A stretch of DNA of 64,000 bases from Arthrinium phaeospermum (GCA_006503535.1 QYRS01000007.1:2170001-2234000), one strand, 5' to 3'; shown: positions 21,312 through 32,322, counted from the stretch's first letter. The notes: generated from the sequence alone by a model not told the origin. Program-made: numbers and translations.

Positions 21312-22375
21312 AGGGTCAAACCAAACCAAAGCACCATCACCCACCAACCCAACCCAACCTTCATCATTTAAATGACGATATAACGACAACGACAATAGAG
21401 CGAACACACACACAGCGAGCGACATACACACTACTTACTTCTTTACTTCCTTACTCGCATGCATGGAGAGAAGAAGAGCGAGACCTGCCCGAGAAGCGTC
21501 GGCGCGCGCGAGAGAGAGACGACATGATTGCGTTGCATATATTGCGTTGCGAATTCTTTTCCCTTTTGACATTTTCGAATTTTGTTTTTGGCATTTCCGC
21601 ATGGACCTAAGGCGTTGTTATACCCACCCCGTTGTTTATACTGCATATGGGAGATTGAACGGATTTTGTTTTTGCTGGGACAGCAAAAAGGGGAGAGAAA
21701 CCGGGAGACTATGTATGGGCATTTTTTGGATTTTTGAATTTTCGGGGGGCATAGCGGCAGGGCGGGCAGGCAAGCAAGGGGGGCATTCACAAAACTCTAG
21801 GGGGTGAAAGGCCACATCGCAACTTCGTTTTTCAGTATATCGCTTTTTTGGTTGTAATCGTTAGGAAAGCAGAGCAGAGGGACAAGGAGAGGAGAGAGGA
21901 GATTGGCAATACCATTAGAGTGGTGGAAGTCGCGTCGCTTAGCACGTCTATTAATTGATTACTCCGTACATCTTGAGCATTTTCAGCAGAAATTCCGTTG
22001 CGCGATGAGGTCATGGTGTGGGATTCGGTGGTGGTATCCAGTGGCCGCAGCAGCAGTTCAGGGCGAACGATGGGTTTGGTGGTAGCGGCCCCCTCACGTT
22101 GTCCACTGTCGGCAAACCCCTGTCGAAAATTTCGAAGTAGCGCGCTCTGCAGCCACAAGGCGCGGGTACATAGCTCCGGCCTCTCTTGTCACTGGTGGAA
22201 ACCGAGAAAATTGATTTCGACTTTGTATCCGTACAGATGACAAAAATAGAACTCTTTGTCCGAATATACTCTTTTTAGAGAATATCGAAGACTAAGCGCT
22301 CAAAGAGGACTCTTTGCAGACTATGAAGAATGGATAAGCGATGGAGGGAAAAAGACAAAAAAAGAAACTCATTGA
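21312..22375. other. Intergenic between acidic protein gene and tRNA-Gln
   Basis: A 3' flank rich in short CA and CAA runs, then AT-richer DNA. No further gene seen. Confidence 0.5.
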
Positions 22376-22459
22376 GCTCGTGCCCTGGATCGAACAGGGG
22401 TTGCCAGAATGGTGATGGAGAATCAGAATCTGGAGTGATAGCCACTACACTACACAAGC
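22376..22459 (-). tRNA. tRNA-Gln (anticodon CUG) with a 13-nt intron
   Basis: Read on the minus strand the 84-nt gene folds completely. Acceptor gcttgtg pairs with cacgagc (one G-T). The D arm is gtg-tagtggctat-cac. The anticodon stem ccaga/tctgg encloses ttCTGa, then an intron ttctccatcacca after position 37 and t at position 38. The T arm is ccctg-ttcgatc-caggg. The A box (tagtgtagtggct) and B box (gttcgatcc) are present. Anticodon CTG reads CAG codons (Gln), and the gtagtgtagtgg block is characteristic of eukaryotic tRNA-Gln/Glu. The intron sits at the canonical position. No T-run of four or more lies immediately after the 3' end on the minus strand; a T-run (tttctttttttg) starts about 8 bases downstream and can terminate pol III. 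Confidence 0.9.
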
Positions 22460-22780
22460 TAGTATTGCTTGTTGAAAACCGGTTGCGTTACCGTAGTATA
22501 TATTTGCTAGCACATAGGTCACTCACACGCGCAGCATCTGTCAAAGCATTATGGCAAACCCAACTTTTTGTTTGTTTACTATCTCAGGAATTCCAATTCA
22601 TTTTCCATTACTCTGTTTGTTAAATACTTACTTGTATCTAAAGTGCACCTGCATGTATTGGTAGCATGGGCATTGGCGAAAGCACGAGAAGCAAGCACAG
22701 TCCAGTCGGAGTTCTACGTTAGCGTAGCGCCTCGCAAAAGCAGCACGCACGCTCACTTACCTCCTGCACACGTACTTTTT
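22460..22780. other. Intergenic between tRNA-Gln and the histidine-phosphatase gene
   Basis: AT-richer DNA; nothing recognised except the 3' flank of the minus-strand gene. Confidence 0.45.
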
Positions 22781-23921
22781 CTACTTACACATAGGGAAAC
22801 AGCAGCCGCCACCCGCGTGGAAAGCCTCCATGTAAGCGTCCATGTGCTCCCCGCCAATCTTCCACTCGGCGGGCCACTCGGCCTCCTCCTCCGAGGCGGT
22901 CCACCAGGCGTCGGGCGCAATGACCGCGGCCTGCCGCAGGTTGACGTCCATGAACTCGTGGTCATTCGGGTGCATCTGAGCGAAGCGCTGCATCTGCCGC
23001 GCGCGCAGCCGCGCGAGAGGGTGAGCAGGTCGATGTTGTAGAGGAAGCGGCGCTCCGGGGGCGCGGCCGCGACCGCGTAGTCCTCGCGGGGCCGGTTCGC
23101 CCACTGGAGCCGCATCTGGGCCTCGTAGGCGCCGCGGCCGTGCTCCTCGTCGTACCGGTGCGCCAGCACGCTGCGCAGGCGGGGGGAGATGGGGGCCGTT
23201 CGGATCGAAGAGCGGGGACGACTGCTGCGCGGGCGTGGGCATGGGCGGGAGGTGGGCGGTGCAGGGGATGGGGATGTGCGAGGGGCTGTGGACGAGGTAG
23301 TGCCGCTGCCCGGGGATGAAGGGGTCGGCTTGGAACCGGTAGGGCTTCACCTCGCAGTTGTGCCAGTGCGTGAGCTCCTCGCCGCCGCCGCTGCCGACCA
23401 GCCAGCGCAGGGTGTGGAAGTGGGACACCACGGCGATGATCTCGTCGTCGCCGAGCGCGTCGGCGACCCGGAAGAGCGACTCGCGCGCCCGCGCCATGCG
23501 GGCGCTCCAGGCGGACCTGGTGTCGCGGTACGGCTCTTGGGCCCGCGGTCCATGTACTCGTCCGAGGACAGGTTGACGACGGAGATCTCATTCCCAAACA
23601 TCTCCAGTAGCTCGTATTGGTGGCTGGGGATGTTGCACGTGTTTGGCGGCTCAGGGGTACACTCCTCAGGTCCGGGTCGAGGATATGCGCTTACCTTGGG
23701 CGACGGGGCCGGCGAAGCACAGCCGGGCCGTCTGGATGGTCCGCTTCGACGGCGAGGCGATGATCGCCGCGACCTTGCCGTCCATCTTCTGGCCGTGGGT
23801 CTCGTAGAAGTTTCGCGCCTGGATCTCGCCGAGGTCGGTCAAGACCGGTCAGGAAGGTCCCAGTCCTTCAGGCGTTATGGAGCCCTTCGGCGTGTCGTAC
23901 TAACCAGAGCGTGGCAGGCAT
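22781..23921 (-). CDS. Phosphoglycerate-mutase-like histidine phosphatase, five frame breaks
   Basis: Starts at ATG 23919-23921 with PATLWLVRHAEGLHN, whose RHAEG carries the catalytic phospho-acceptor His of branch-1 histidine phosphatases. It then reads DLGEIQARNFYETHGQK and IASPSKRTIQTARLCF (the second Arg motif). An intron (about 23624-23695, gtaagc..cccag) is followed by HQYELLEMFGNEISVVN, the region ARESLFRVADALGDDE, and VSHFHTLRWLVG, the second active-site His. The C-terminal ~130 residues include RFAQMHPNDHEFMDVN. The reading jumps frame near 23871, 23845 and 23531 (one base missing each), 23191-23195 (one extra G in a G run) and 23010 (one missing). All lie in short C/G runs, so sequence error is likely; a pseudogene is the alternative. 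Members act as phosphatases on small phosphorylated substrates; the substrate here is unknown. Confidence 0.65.
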
Positions 23922-24259
23922 GTTGTTGGTGTCGTCGAGAAGGTCTTTGGATTTCGTAGGTGGGTGAGTAAGGTTCCTCTCCTTTGCGTAGGGGCGTGCG
24001 AATGTTCTTCTCATCGTCCTACTTCTTCTCTTAATATACCCAAGAGGCCGCGACAACAAGCGTACTGTTATCATGCTTCTGGAATGGGAATGTTATGTGC
24101 TGTCTTGTTCACACAATAGCATTGTTCAGATGGGAGACAAAGCCAGTCAATCTTTCGGCTGTCTACGCCAACACGCCCTCTTTGTTCGAACTTGGGTCTT
24201 GTTACTGAGAACGCTTTTTTTGCCTGAGAATCCTATCTTGAGTTATGCTCGAGGGCATA
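23922..24259. other. Upstream region of the histidine-phosphatase gene
   Basis: Holds its promoter and leader on the minus strand; no other gene. Confidence 0.45.
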
Positions 24260-24533
24260 GGCAAGAGTGGCAGGCACGTGGTATCGGTACTCGTTCGCGG
24301 AGGATAAGAACCATCATGCCTTCCTTCAATGCTTTCGTTCGTTGATGTTGTAGGGCCGGCCCTGGATGTCACCTGGATTGTAATATGGTGCAGCGGAAAC
24401 AAGGCAAGAGTGGCAGGCACGTGGTATCGGTACCTCGTTCGCGGAGGATAAGAACCATCATGCCTTCCTTCAATGCTTTCGTTCGTTGATGTTGTAGGGC
24501 CGGCCCTGGATGTCACCTGGATTGTAATATGGT
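24260..24533. repeat. Direct duplication of a 130-bp block
   Basis: Copies at 24260-24389 and 24403-24533 are almost identical. Both begin ggcaagagtggcaggcacgt and end ggatgtcacctggattgtaa; the second has one extra c in ggtacctcg. Thirteen bases (cagcggaaac...) lie between them. The high identity implies a recent tandem duplication in non-coding DNA. No frame inside is convincing. Confidence 0.95.
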
Positions 24534-25514
24534 CAGAAGAATCGCATGGTACATTCGAAACAAGCTAGGTAGACGATAAAGAGGCCGCGATAAGGGATGA
24601 GGGAGATCGAAATACTTAGCATATGAAAAAGTTGAGGATTAACCTGGGGTTGGGAAGCGATGGCATGACTTGTAAGTGGCGAGTGGCAGGTAACAACTGA
24701 ATGACAGCGCTGATAACGCAGGTGGGTGGAGGGGCCTGCTCAAGATGGTGCATCGGTCGGGCTTGGCAGCGGACGTCGGGCAGGGCACTTGGCTGCTGTA
24801 TAAACGGCAGCTGGGATGCAGCTCTTTGTTTCGCGTAAATTGTTGACTTCTCAATCCTGATCTCTCTATATTTGGCATGTTTCCTGAAGTTTCTTGGCTT
24901 GGCGGTATGGGTCTGAAACAAATCGCATGATGCACCTGACCTGCCGGTGGACAAGACTCCCTGCCAACGGACCCGGGAATTGACGAAAGTTTCTCCAGCT
25001 AGAGTGCGAAAGTCATGGATCAACTCATGAGCCCTATGGCAATAGCGAACATGTTAAGATGTGTCATTCTGTCATCGCCGAACGCGAGTAGGGACGAACC
25101 ACACAGTGAACCAGGGTAGCTAGCCGGCGTGACGCCTTATAATACTGAACCGGCCCCCCTTTTTCCAATCAAGAGCGCATCCATATCCCGGAATCGCGAT
25201 GTCGTCTTCGACCGGCATGGCTCATCGGACGCACCGCCGGACAAGTGCAACCGTACCTGTATATAAGGCAGACCACGCGCTCAACGAAGAACTCTTGTTT
25301 CTCCTCATCCTCAGCTAAGGACAGCCAACCAAATCATTCGTTTCACCGGGCAGCAACAAGCTACCTACCAATACACTCTTTCGCGACAGATCATCAGACC
25401 AGTCGAACATAGCTTGCCTTCGTTATAAGCCACTCAAGCACGCCCTAAGCAACACCCTTTCTCGCCACCTTCGTCTTCATCTGCACCCCAACCACCGCCA
25501 ACCCACCCGCCAAG
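24534..25514. other. Intergenic and LPMO promoter region
   Basis: No gene seen. Close to the LPMO, a TATA-like tgtatataaggc lies at about 25257-25268, some 250 bases before the start codon, followed by a CA/CT-rich leader typical of highly expressed fungal genes. Confidence 0.45.
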
Positions 25515-26364
25515 ATGCAGAAGAACCTCCACCTGCTCGCCCTCGCGGTTCTCCCCCCTGTCGGCGGCGCACTACCTCTTCCCGTCCTTCATCCTCAACG
25601 GCCAGGTCACCAAGGAGTTCGAGTACGTGCGCGAGCACAACAACGGCTTCCAGCCGTCGTGGGACGACGGCGCCATCCTCACAGCACCAACCTCCGCTGC
25701 AACAAGGGCGCCGAGAACCACATGGCCAAGACCAAGGCGGCCAAGGTCGTGGCAGGCCAGGACACGGTCGGCTTCCAGACCAACCTCGCCACCAAGATCT
25801 ACCACCCGGGGCCCGTCACTGTAAGTGGTCTCTCTGTCTCTCTGTGTGTGCGTTCATGTCTGACTCACATTGCCCCTTCCCAGGTCCACATGTCGCTGGC
25901 CCCCGGCGGCGACGTCAGCAAGTACAAGGGCGAGGGCGACTGGTTCAAGGTCTACCAGCTCGGGACCAAGGACCCCTGGGACGGCACGGACCAGGGCTGG
26001 CTGACGCGGGACCGGAGCCAGTTCACCTTCAAGCTGCCGGCCGAGATCCCCAAGGGCCAGTACCTGATGCGCATCGAGCAGATGGCCGTGCACCCGCCCT
26101 ACAAGGCCAAGCAGTTTCATGCAGGTATGTGCCCAAACCCATCCACCCCTACATTTGTATATGACTGACTTTTCCCCAGTGCGCCCACGTCGATGTCCAG
26201 AGCTCGTACACCGGACCGGCCCCGAGCGACACCATCAAGCTGCCCGGCGGCTACTCCATGAATGACCCGGCGATCCAGCTGGACAGCTGGCCCATCCCAA
26301 GTTTGCCCCCATGCCCCCCGACAAGATGTGGCCCAACAACGACAACTTCAACAAGATCCTCTAG
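25515..26364 (+). CDS. AA9 lytic polysaccharide monooxygenase, frame-broken in places
   Basis: Secreted copper enzyme that oxidatively cleaves cellulose or related glucans. Exons 25515-25820, 25884-26124 and 26180-26364; introns gtaagt..cccag (with ctgac branch) and gtatgt..cccag. After the signal peptide the mature chain should begin His-Tyr-Leu-Phe-Pro, the His1 copper ligand. Further AA9 marks are STNLRCNKG, VGFQTNLATKIYHPGP (second copper His), MSLAPGGDVSKYKGEGDWFK, the second-shell segment MRIEQMAVHPPYK and QCAHVDV, then a Pro-rich end (MPPDKMWPNNDNFNKIL). Four lesions are needed: an extra C in the six-C run 25553-25558; a missing base near 25682; a mismatch of phase at the exon 2/3 junction (26115-26180); and a missing C near 26296. 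The first two cancel, so the frame stays open while about 41 residues, including His1, are scrambled. The axial Tyr position (QFY in relatives) falls at the damaged junction. Confidence 0.8.
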
Positions 26365-26654
26365 ATCAGAAGGCAGGCAAGGACTGCTGAAAGGTTTCGT
26401 CGGACATTATACGCGAGCGGGCAATAACCCCCTGATGGCTTCGAGCAGAGCAGTATGATGTTCATAAGCATCGGTATAAGGAGGCATCGCCATTAAGCAT
26501 TTTTCCGTTGACTCATGAGGTTTGATGTATTTGCGTGATACTACCCCAGCTGCTACAGTTCCGTCAAGGTTAACATATACGTACAGACAGCTCTCGTTGG
26601 TACTCATGACCACGCAGTCGTGCTCATCAGAGAATACATGGTATGGGTTCCCAA
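26365..26654. other. Short intergenic region after the LPMO
   Basis: No separate gene. The minus strand has a weak frame that runs on into the aldolase-like fragments. Confidence 0.4.
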
Positions 26655-27028
26655 TCTTACGGGAGAGGGCGTGCGTAAAGAGAGCAAGGACGTCGGGCGT
26701 GCGTGGAAAGGAAAAGTTGGTTCTGGCAAGACACACCATGATATACCGATTAATCCATCAGTTGGCCGCCGGCTTTTGGCTCAGCGCGTATGCTACGGCT
26801 TTTGGTCCGGCAGCATGTGTAATAGAACATAGCAAGTACTTACGCCGTAGATGCACCGGTCTTGCAGAGGGGGCGTGCTTGACAAGAGCAAGGACATCAT
26901 TACCATAGATGACACCGGTCTTGTGGAGAGGCGAGCGGGTTGGCCGGAGCAAGGATGTCATTGACGCCATATACATCACTGTAGATGGCACCGGTCTTGC
27001 GGGAGAGGGCGTGCTGGGCTTCTTTCAT
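26655..27028 (-). pseudogene. Serial broken copies of the aldolase first-exon motif
   Basis: Read on the minus strand, the start region of the neighbouring aldolase (AVLSRKTGVIYGDDVLALFK) recurs several times in decayed form. Copy 1 (26945-27028) opens with its own ATG and reads KEAQHALSRKTGAIYSDVYG, then VNDILAPANP. Copy 2 (about 26870-26935) reads LHKTGVIYGNDVLALVKHA. Copy 3 (about 26843-26870) keeps only a CKTG-like core, ending at gtaagt. Copy 4 (about 26655-26720) reads DVLALFTHALSRKIG. The units are joined head to tail (HA followed by LSRK), so they look like serial duplications of a 60-90-bp segment rather than one decayed gene. None of the downstream aldolase follows them. Upstream of copy 1 a hydrophobic stretch (MLFVSILFLLALAG) is in frame. 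Confidence 0.65.
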
Positions 27029-27535
27029 TTTTCTGGTTTCTGATTTAGCTTTCGGTCTGATACCAGCCAAAGCTAGCAGAAACAAAATACTCACAAAGAG
27101 CATGATATCCTTGAGAATATAAGCTTGAAATAGAGTCATTATACCCAATGACTCCGAAACCCTCAAAAAAGTACCAACGGATGCGATTCTTCTGGGATCG
27201 AAAAAACCCATTGGCAGCTTCTGGCTAACTGGAGCTTCCCAACTACCACACTTGCGGATGTTAACTCCCATAAAAGGATGGACACCAGACCCCATCCATT
27301 CCAGTGGCATAGGCACCAACCAATGGCATAATAGGTCCCAGTGGCGTAATAGGCCCAATGGCGTAATATCAAAATAAATTCCAGGTACGTCAAAACAATG
27401 ATGGAATCGAATATCAGCATAGGGGATGATGTCAATGGAACGACGGGGACAAAGTTTGTTCGGACAGAACATATTTAAGTTTATCAAGGTATCTATATTA
27501 ACGCCTAATCCCTTTTCCATACATAATCATGAAGG
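27029..27535. other. Non-coding stretch between aldolase fragments
   Basis: Frames here are short and uneven; no gene. Contains the 17-bp repeats. Confidence 0.4.
27322..27372. repeat. 17-bp tandem repeat, three copies
   Basis: Imperfect copies of ccaatggcgtaatagg in a row, in the non-coding stretch between the aldolase fragments. Confidence 0.7.
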
Positions 27536-27625
27536 GCGAGAGGGAGAAGACATGCTTGCTCTTGCTCATGGTCTTCTCGCCCTGGCCCCCTCACGGACCC
27601 AGACACGGGGGTCGAAGCTTTTGCC
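27536..27625 (-). pseudogene. Partial duplicate of the aldolase 3' end
   Basis: Just beyond the aldolase stop, the minus strand repeats the end of that gene: KSFDPRVWVREG followed, in another frame, by GEKTMS. The real gene reads KKFFDPRVWVREGEKTMSQR at 27700-27770. An inserted ccct-type stretch breaks the frame. Together with the N-terminal fragments at 26.7-27.0 kb this shows that a second aldolase copy, or serial partial copies, once lay directly downstream. Confidence 0.7.
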
Positions 27626-27662
27626 CACCCAAGCCGTGGGAACGTACATTGACATGAAAGAT

Positions 27663-28806
27663 CTAGATCTGGTTGGCAGTGTTGAAGTCCTGGAGGGCCA
27701 CGGCCACGCGCTGAGACATGGTCTTCTCACCCTCACGGACCCAGACACGAGGGTCGAAGAACTTCTTGTTGGGCTTGTCAGCGCCGTCGGGGTTGCCGAC
27801 CATGGTCAGGACGTAGTCCTTCTTGTTGAGGACGTAGTCACGGATACCGGCCAGGTAGGCGAACTGCATGTCGGTGTCCATGTTGACCTTGACGACACCG
27901 TGGCTGATGGCGGTGAGGTAGTCGGACTTCTCGGAGCCGGAGCCACCGTGGAAGACGAAGAAGACGGGCTTGTCGGTCGGCCTTCTTCTCGAGCTTCTCG
28001 ACGACGTACTTCTGGTGCTTTCCGAGGAGCTCGGGCTGCAGCTTGACGTTGCCAGGCTTGTAGACACCGTGGACGTTACCGAAGCCAGCGGCAATGGAGA
28101 AGTAGGGGGAGACGGGCTCGAGGGTCTTGTAGATGTTCCAGATGTCCTCGGGTGGGTGTAGAGGGAGTTGTTGTCAACATCCTCGTTGTTGACACCGTCC
28201 TCCTCACCACCGGTGATACCAATCTCCATCTCGAGCCACTGCTTCATGGGAGCGGCACGGGCCAGGTACTTGGCGGTGGTCTCGACGTTCCAGTCGACGG
28301 GCTCCTCGGACAGATCGATCATGTGGGAAGAGAACAGGGGCTCGCCGGTCTCCTTGAAGAACTTCTCGTCGGCGTCGAGCATGCCGTCCAACCAGGCAGC
28401 AGCTTCTTGGCGCAGTGGTCGGTGTGGAGAACGACTGTGACATCACTGTTAGCTATGCGTGTTCCCCAGTCGCAGAGGAAACCGGATGGAACTTACGGGA
28501 ATGCCGTAGGCGGGGGCAATGGCGCGGATGTAGTGGGCAGCGGCAATGGAACCCTGGATGGAGGCGAACTGGTCCTTGTTGTCGACACCCTTACCGGCGA
28601 AGTAAGCGGCACCACCGTTCGAGACCTGCAGGACGATGGGACTTGGCATCGCGGGCAGCCTCGAGGGAAGCTACCACGGTGGAAGAGGATGTGCAGTTGA
28701 TGGCCGGGATGGCATACTTGTTCTCGCGAGCGTGCTTGAACAGAGCCAGGACGTCATCGCCGTAGATAACACCGGTCTTACGCGAAAGGACAGCTTGAGC
28801 ACCCAT
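27663..28806 (-). CDS. FBA1: Class II fructose-bisphosphate aldolase, several frame breaks
   Basis: Glycolytic and gluconeogenic enzyme splitting fructose 1,6-bisphosphate into dihydroxyacetone phosphate and glyceraldehyde 3-phosphate; cytosolic, zinc dependent. Exon 28497-28806 starts MGAQAVLSRKTGVIYGDDVL; an intron (28435-28496, gtaagt..acag, branch gctaac) precedes exon 27663-28434. Class II marks are present: LHTDHCAKKLL (zinc His and catalytic Asp), SHMIDLSEEP, LEMEIGITGGEEDG, FVFHGGSGSEKSDYL (zinc His) and VVKVNMDTDMQFAYLAGIRD. The corrected length of about 361 residues matches fungal enzymes. Lesions: two bases missing in tccc near 28652; one missing at the acceptor (28434); one missing near 28398; one missing near 28147; and a 4-bp duplication (ccgaccga) near 27982. 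The last two cancel and scramble about 55 residues. As the gene should be essential, most lesions are probably sequence errors. Confidence 0.88.
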
Positions 28807-31800
28807 CTTGTTGGTTATATGTATTGATGTTGGTAGAGGTTGGGAATGTTGGAGTGGGAATGGAGGAGTGAGGAAGTGAGAAAGATTAAATAGGTAGGAT
28901 GGAAAATTCAGAGGGAGATTTCGGAGGTAGCTTATGAGCTTTATGATTTGGGTAACGGAGGTAGCAGCTGGCCTTGACGATTTTAGGTTTTGGTAAGGAG
29001 GGGTTGGCAGACACACGCAGAGTTGAGAGTTGTGCTTGTCCATGAAACGAGGCCGACAAAACCAAACGGAGTCGAATGGAAGCTAAAGAGGAAGGAGGGC
29101 TCATCGTCATATCGATAGCTGGGTTTCCCACCTCAGCTCCTCCAAACACCATGCCACCCACCGAGCCCCTGCGACGAATAACCGGTCAAGTATTGGACAT
29201 CCATATCGAAAGCTACTTATTACACCAGTTGAATAACTATATCGGACTATACGGAGGTTGAATAGAATTTTGTTTACTCTGCTGTCGTAATTGGGAGTAA
29301 ATGGAATAATCACAATACATCGGTGCTGCCAATGGGCAAAGCACAGTTTAGCCAGCTGCCAACCCTTCTTTACCTTACTGTACAAGTGTATGTACTACTC
29401 GTGGAGCCACCAAACCACCCCACCATATTCGGGCCTCCTTGTCGTCAATTGCTTGGTACTAAGGTCCTGGACATCGAACAAGTCGGTCGCCAGCGTATTA
29501 GGCCGATCTCACCTGGAGACAGGACAGACGGACAGACCGAACAGACAGCCACTGCCGCCAAACGGTACTTATCTGCTGCACTGTCTACTTATCCGTTCAA
29601 TTTGACACAGCGATGTCATCGATGGAGAATTTCTCAACTTCGTACGGAGCTGCTCGCTCGGGGTACATGCATCGGCAACTTCTCTCTGGATATACTCTAG
29701 GAGAATATATCCCGACAAATGCAACTGCTATCCTGGCTTGTACCGCTGATTGGCATTTACGGTTACTCCTATTGGTACAACAGACCGACGACCGGTTTAT
29801 TCTCGCAGGGGTGTGTGCATCGTACCGGCATCGATGGAGGGGTCCCAGGTGGAAGCCACCCTGACGCTACTGCTTTGAGACTCTCGACTGCACCCAGCAC
29901 CTTTGGGGCGTGCGACCTGCGGTACATTACATGATGCATCAATTCAATGGCTGGTAGCAGGTCCGGAGCAGGTACAGTTGTTTGTGCAGGTTACATCAGA
30001 GCCTTCTTGGAGGCTTGCCATTTGTCCCTGTCAGGGACCTGGGCCCAGGACCCCTCCTGGACCTTGTGTCTGCATGGTTGGTCTACGGTACAGTAAGAAA
30101 GGGAAGTCGGCCCCGGAGCGAATCGTCAAGCCTCGTGAAGTGGCTTTCTACTTGGCTTGGCACCTAAGCTGCCTTTGTGATTGGGCTTTCCCACAGTGTG
30201 CGAATGTCCGGTCCGGTATGCAAGTGTTGAGAGAGTCGAGCAAGATCATTGAACAACGTGCTTCAGGTATCGTTGTGTGTCCCACCAAAGTTCAAGAAGG
30301 CCCGGACCTGTGTTGCCCGGCTCCTTTTGTCTTGAGTGACAGGATGGCGGGGTACGTAGTACGTCAATGCAAAAAAGTCAATGCCAAAAAGGCCATCAAT
30401 ACCTGGCACCAACCAACGAAGCAAGTACCTACCTACCTACGTTGAGAAATGCGCGACTTACATCAACACGTTCAAGGGGGACGACTCGAGTCAGCCGATC
30501 ACGGCGGACCAGTGAGGCAATTTCTTCTATGGTTACACGGAGAAGCTTTCAGACGCCCATAGATGCCTCATGTCCGAGAGAAAATTTCGAAATATTACCG
30601 AGTTGAAGGCCAGTCGGTAATATTCTGGCCAGGTAAAAGGACCTATTCTCACAGCTCTCGTACGGTTCTGGGTTGTTTTGGGCGGCTTGGAGGGGTAAAA
30701 GAGGAAGTCCCATCTGGGAGGCGTGGGGTCGGTCAGTCGTCATAGCGGCCCTTCTTTTTGGAGCTTTCAGTTTGGAACGCTCGAGGAAGCAGAGCTATCC
30801 AGCACTACCCTGACCCCTGCCCACCTGCTGCTGCTGCGTGCGCCTCTTTCTCCTCGCTCCCGCCTCCCACCTCTCGTTTAGCTAATGCTGACAGGGAATT
30901 CTAGACGCTCCATCCCGTGGACCCCCCGCCGAGATTTCTGTTGGTCGCTGGGCCGAACATGCTGTTTCTCGGCAATCAGACCTGAGCCCACGGAAACACG
31001 CGCGAGGGGCCTGCCCACCGTACCACCATGACATGATCAACTGGCTATTACAAGCAATTGAGCCCATCGTCGATCCAGATCCAGCCTCCCAGCGTCCCAT
31101 CTTCAGCTAGCAGCCTTATCAGCCACAGGCCTTGCATGCAACACAGTTCACCGTGCAGATAGCTTACCCTTTTCGCTTTTCGATGTACAGATGTATGTAA
31201 TCACTGTGGGCTGGGTACCCAGACTAGTTGCAGTTTTGCTCCAGTCGGACATTGGCGATAGCGTCACCGATGGGCCAGCTATAGCTTGCTACGGCAACCC
31301 GATTTGCTGGCGCTTCTTTGCCTCTTTCTACACGCCTCGCGCTCCTTCCGTCACTGCGAAAAGTGTGTGCTCTGCTTTCCCCTTTTCGTAGCCCAAGAGA
31401 AGAGCCGTTCAAACCCGGGATGCTAAACGTAATGTCTCCAACCACGAACCTCATCAGGATAGCCGGTGTCCCGACATAACCTCGGACAATCCTCCGGCTG
31501 GTGGGGTAAAGTCGCGATGTGTCCCGAAAGCAATCAACTACGGCTATTTGGTTTTCGTGGAGGGTTCATTCGGCAACCGAGAACCGATGTCACGATTTGG
31601 AGTATATGGCAAGGCAATGCAAATGCAAATGGTGTGATGGTATAGTATGGACATTGGGCTTCTGTCTAATGCCTCTCCGAGTTCCAGAGCCGGGTTTGTG
31701 TATGTATGTACGGGATGTGATGCTGCTCTAGTCTAAAACGCCAGCCGCCGCACCGCTCAGGTGGTGTAGAAATAATATGCACAGTATCCTAACCACGCTG

Positions 31801-31986
31801 TGGAAAGTAATGTTTTCCTAACCCCTGACAGAAAATGCTGATCTCTCGCGAACGCCAAATATGTGTGTGTGTGTGCCATGGTGATGTGAAACCCCTCCAA
31901 AGTATGTAGTTCGATAACAAGCAGCCGCTGAGTGAGACCTTGGGCAGCGCCATGTATGCGCCTCCCCTCGCGAACGGAAAGGGGCC
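28807..31986. other. 3.2-kb region without a supported gene
   Basis: The first few hundred bases are the aldolase promoter and leader (ct-rich, short). At 30424-30525 (+) a reading TYVEKCATYINTFKGDDSS then QPITADQ and stop looks protein-like and follows a (tacc)n run; it may be the last exon of a lost gene. A (gt)n run lies near 31862-31874. No complete gene, tRNA or repeat array recognised. Confidence 0.4.
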
Positions 31987-32322
31987 TCAGGACAACGACT
32001 CCTCAAAAAGGCCACCACTACTTCCACTTGCCTGCCGACTCCTAGCGCCGCCTTCAGCTGCCAATAAGCCTGCCTCCATCTCATCCAAGAAAGAGAGCCC
32101 GGCCATGGGCGGAGGGTAGCCCAAGATCGCCTCATCCCAGAACCGGCGCGCCCACCGCTTGATCCAAGCCCACGTATATGAGCAGCCCTCTCGAATATGC
32201 CACGAGACGCGCCTTAGCCTTTTTCGAATCCGTCGCGGGCAGGGTAACACGTTAATGTCGTTGAACTTCCCGTCCAGGTCGTTGCGAAGACGGCCCTTGA
32301 TTCGTCGCTCAACAGAACCATC
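31987..32322 (-). other. Open reading directly beyond the ubiquitin-protease stop codon
   Basis: After the TAG that ends the ubiquitin protease, the same frame stays open for 111 more codons to a TGA at 31987-31989. It reads DGSVERRIKGRLRNDLDGKF, then basic helices (CPRRIRKRLRRVSW), WAWIKRWARRFWDEAILGYP and an acidic/Gly-Ser end (LFEESLS). The residue mix and codon third positions look coding. It may be a C-terminal extension cut off by a nonsense change, a read-through product, or a separate short gene. Confidence 0.4.
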
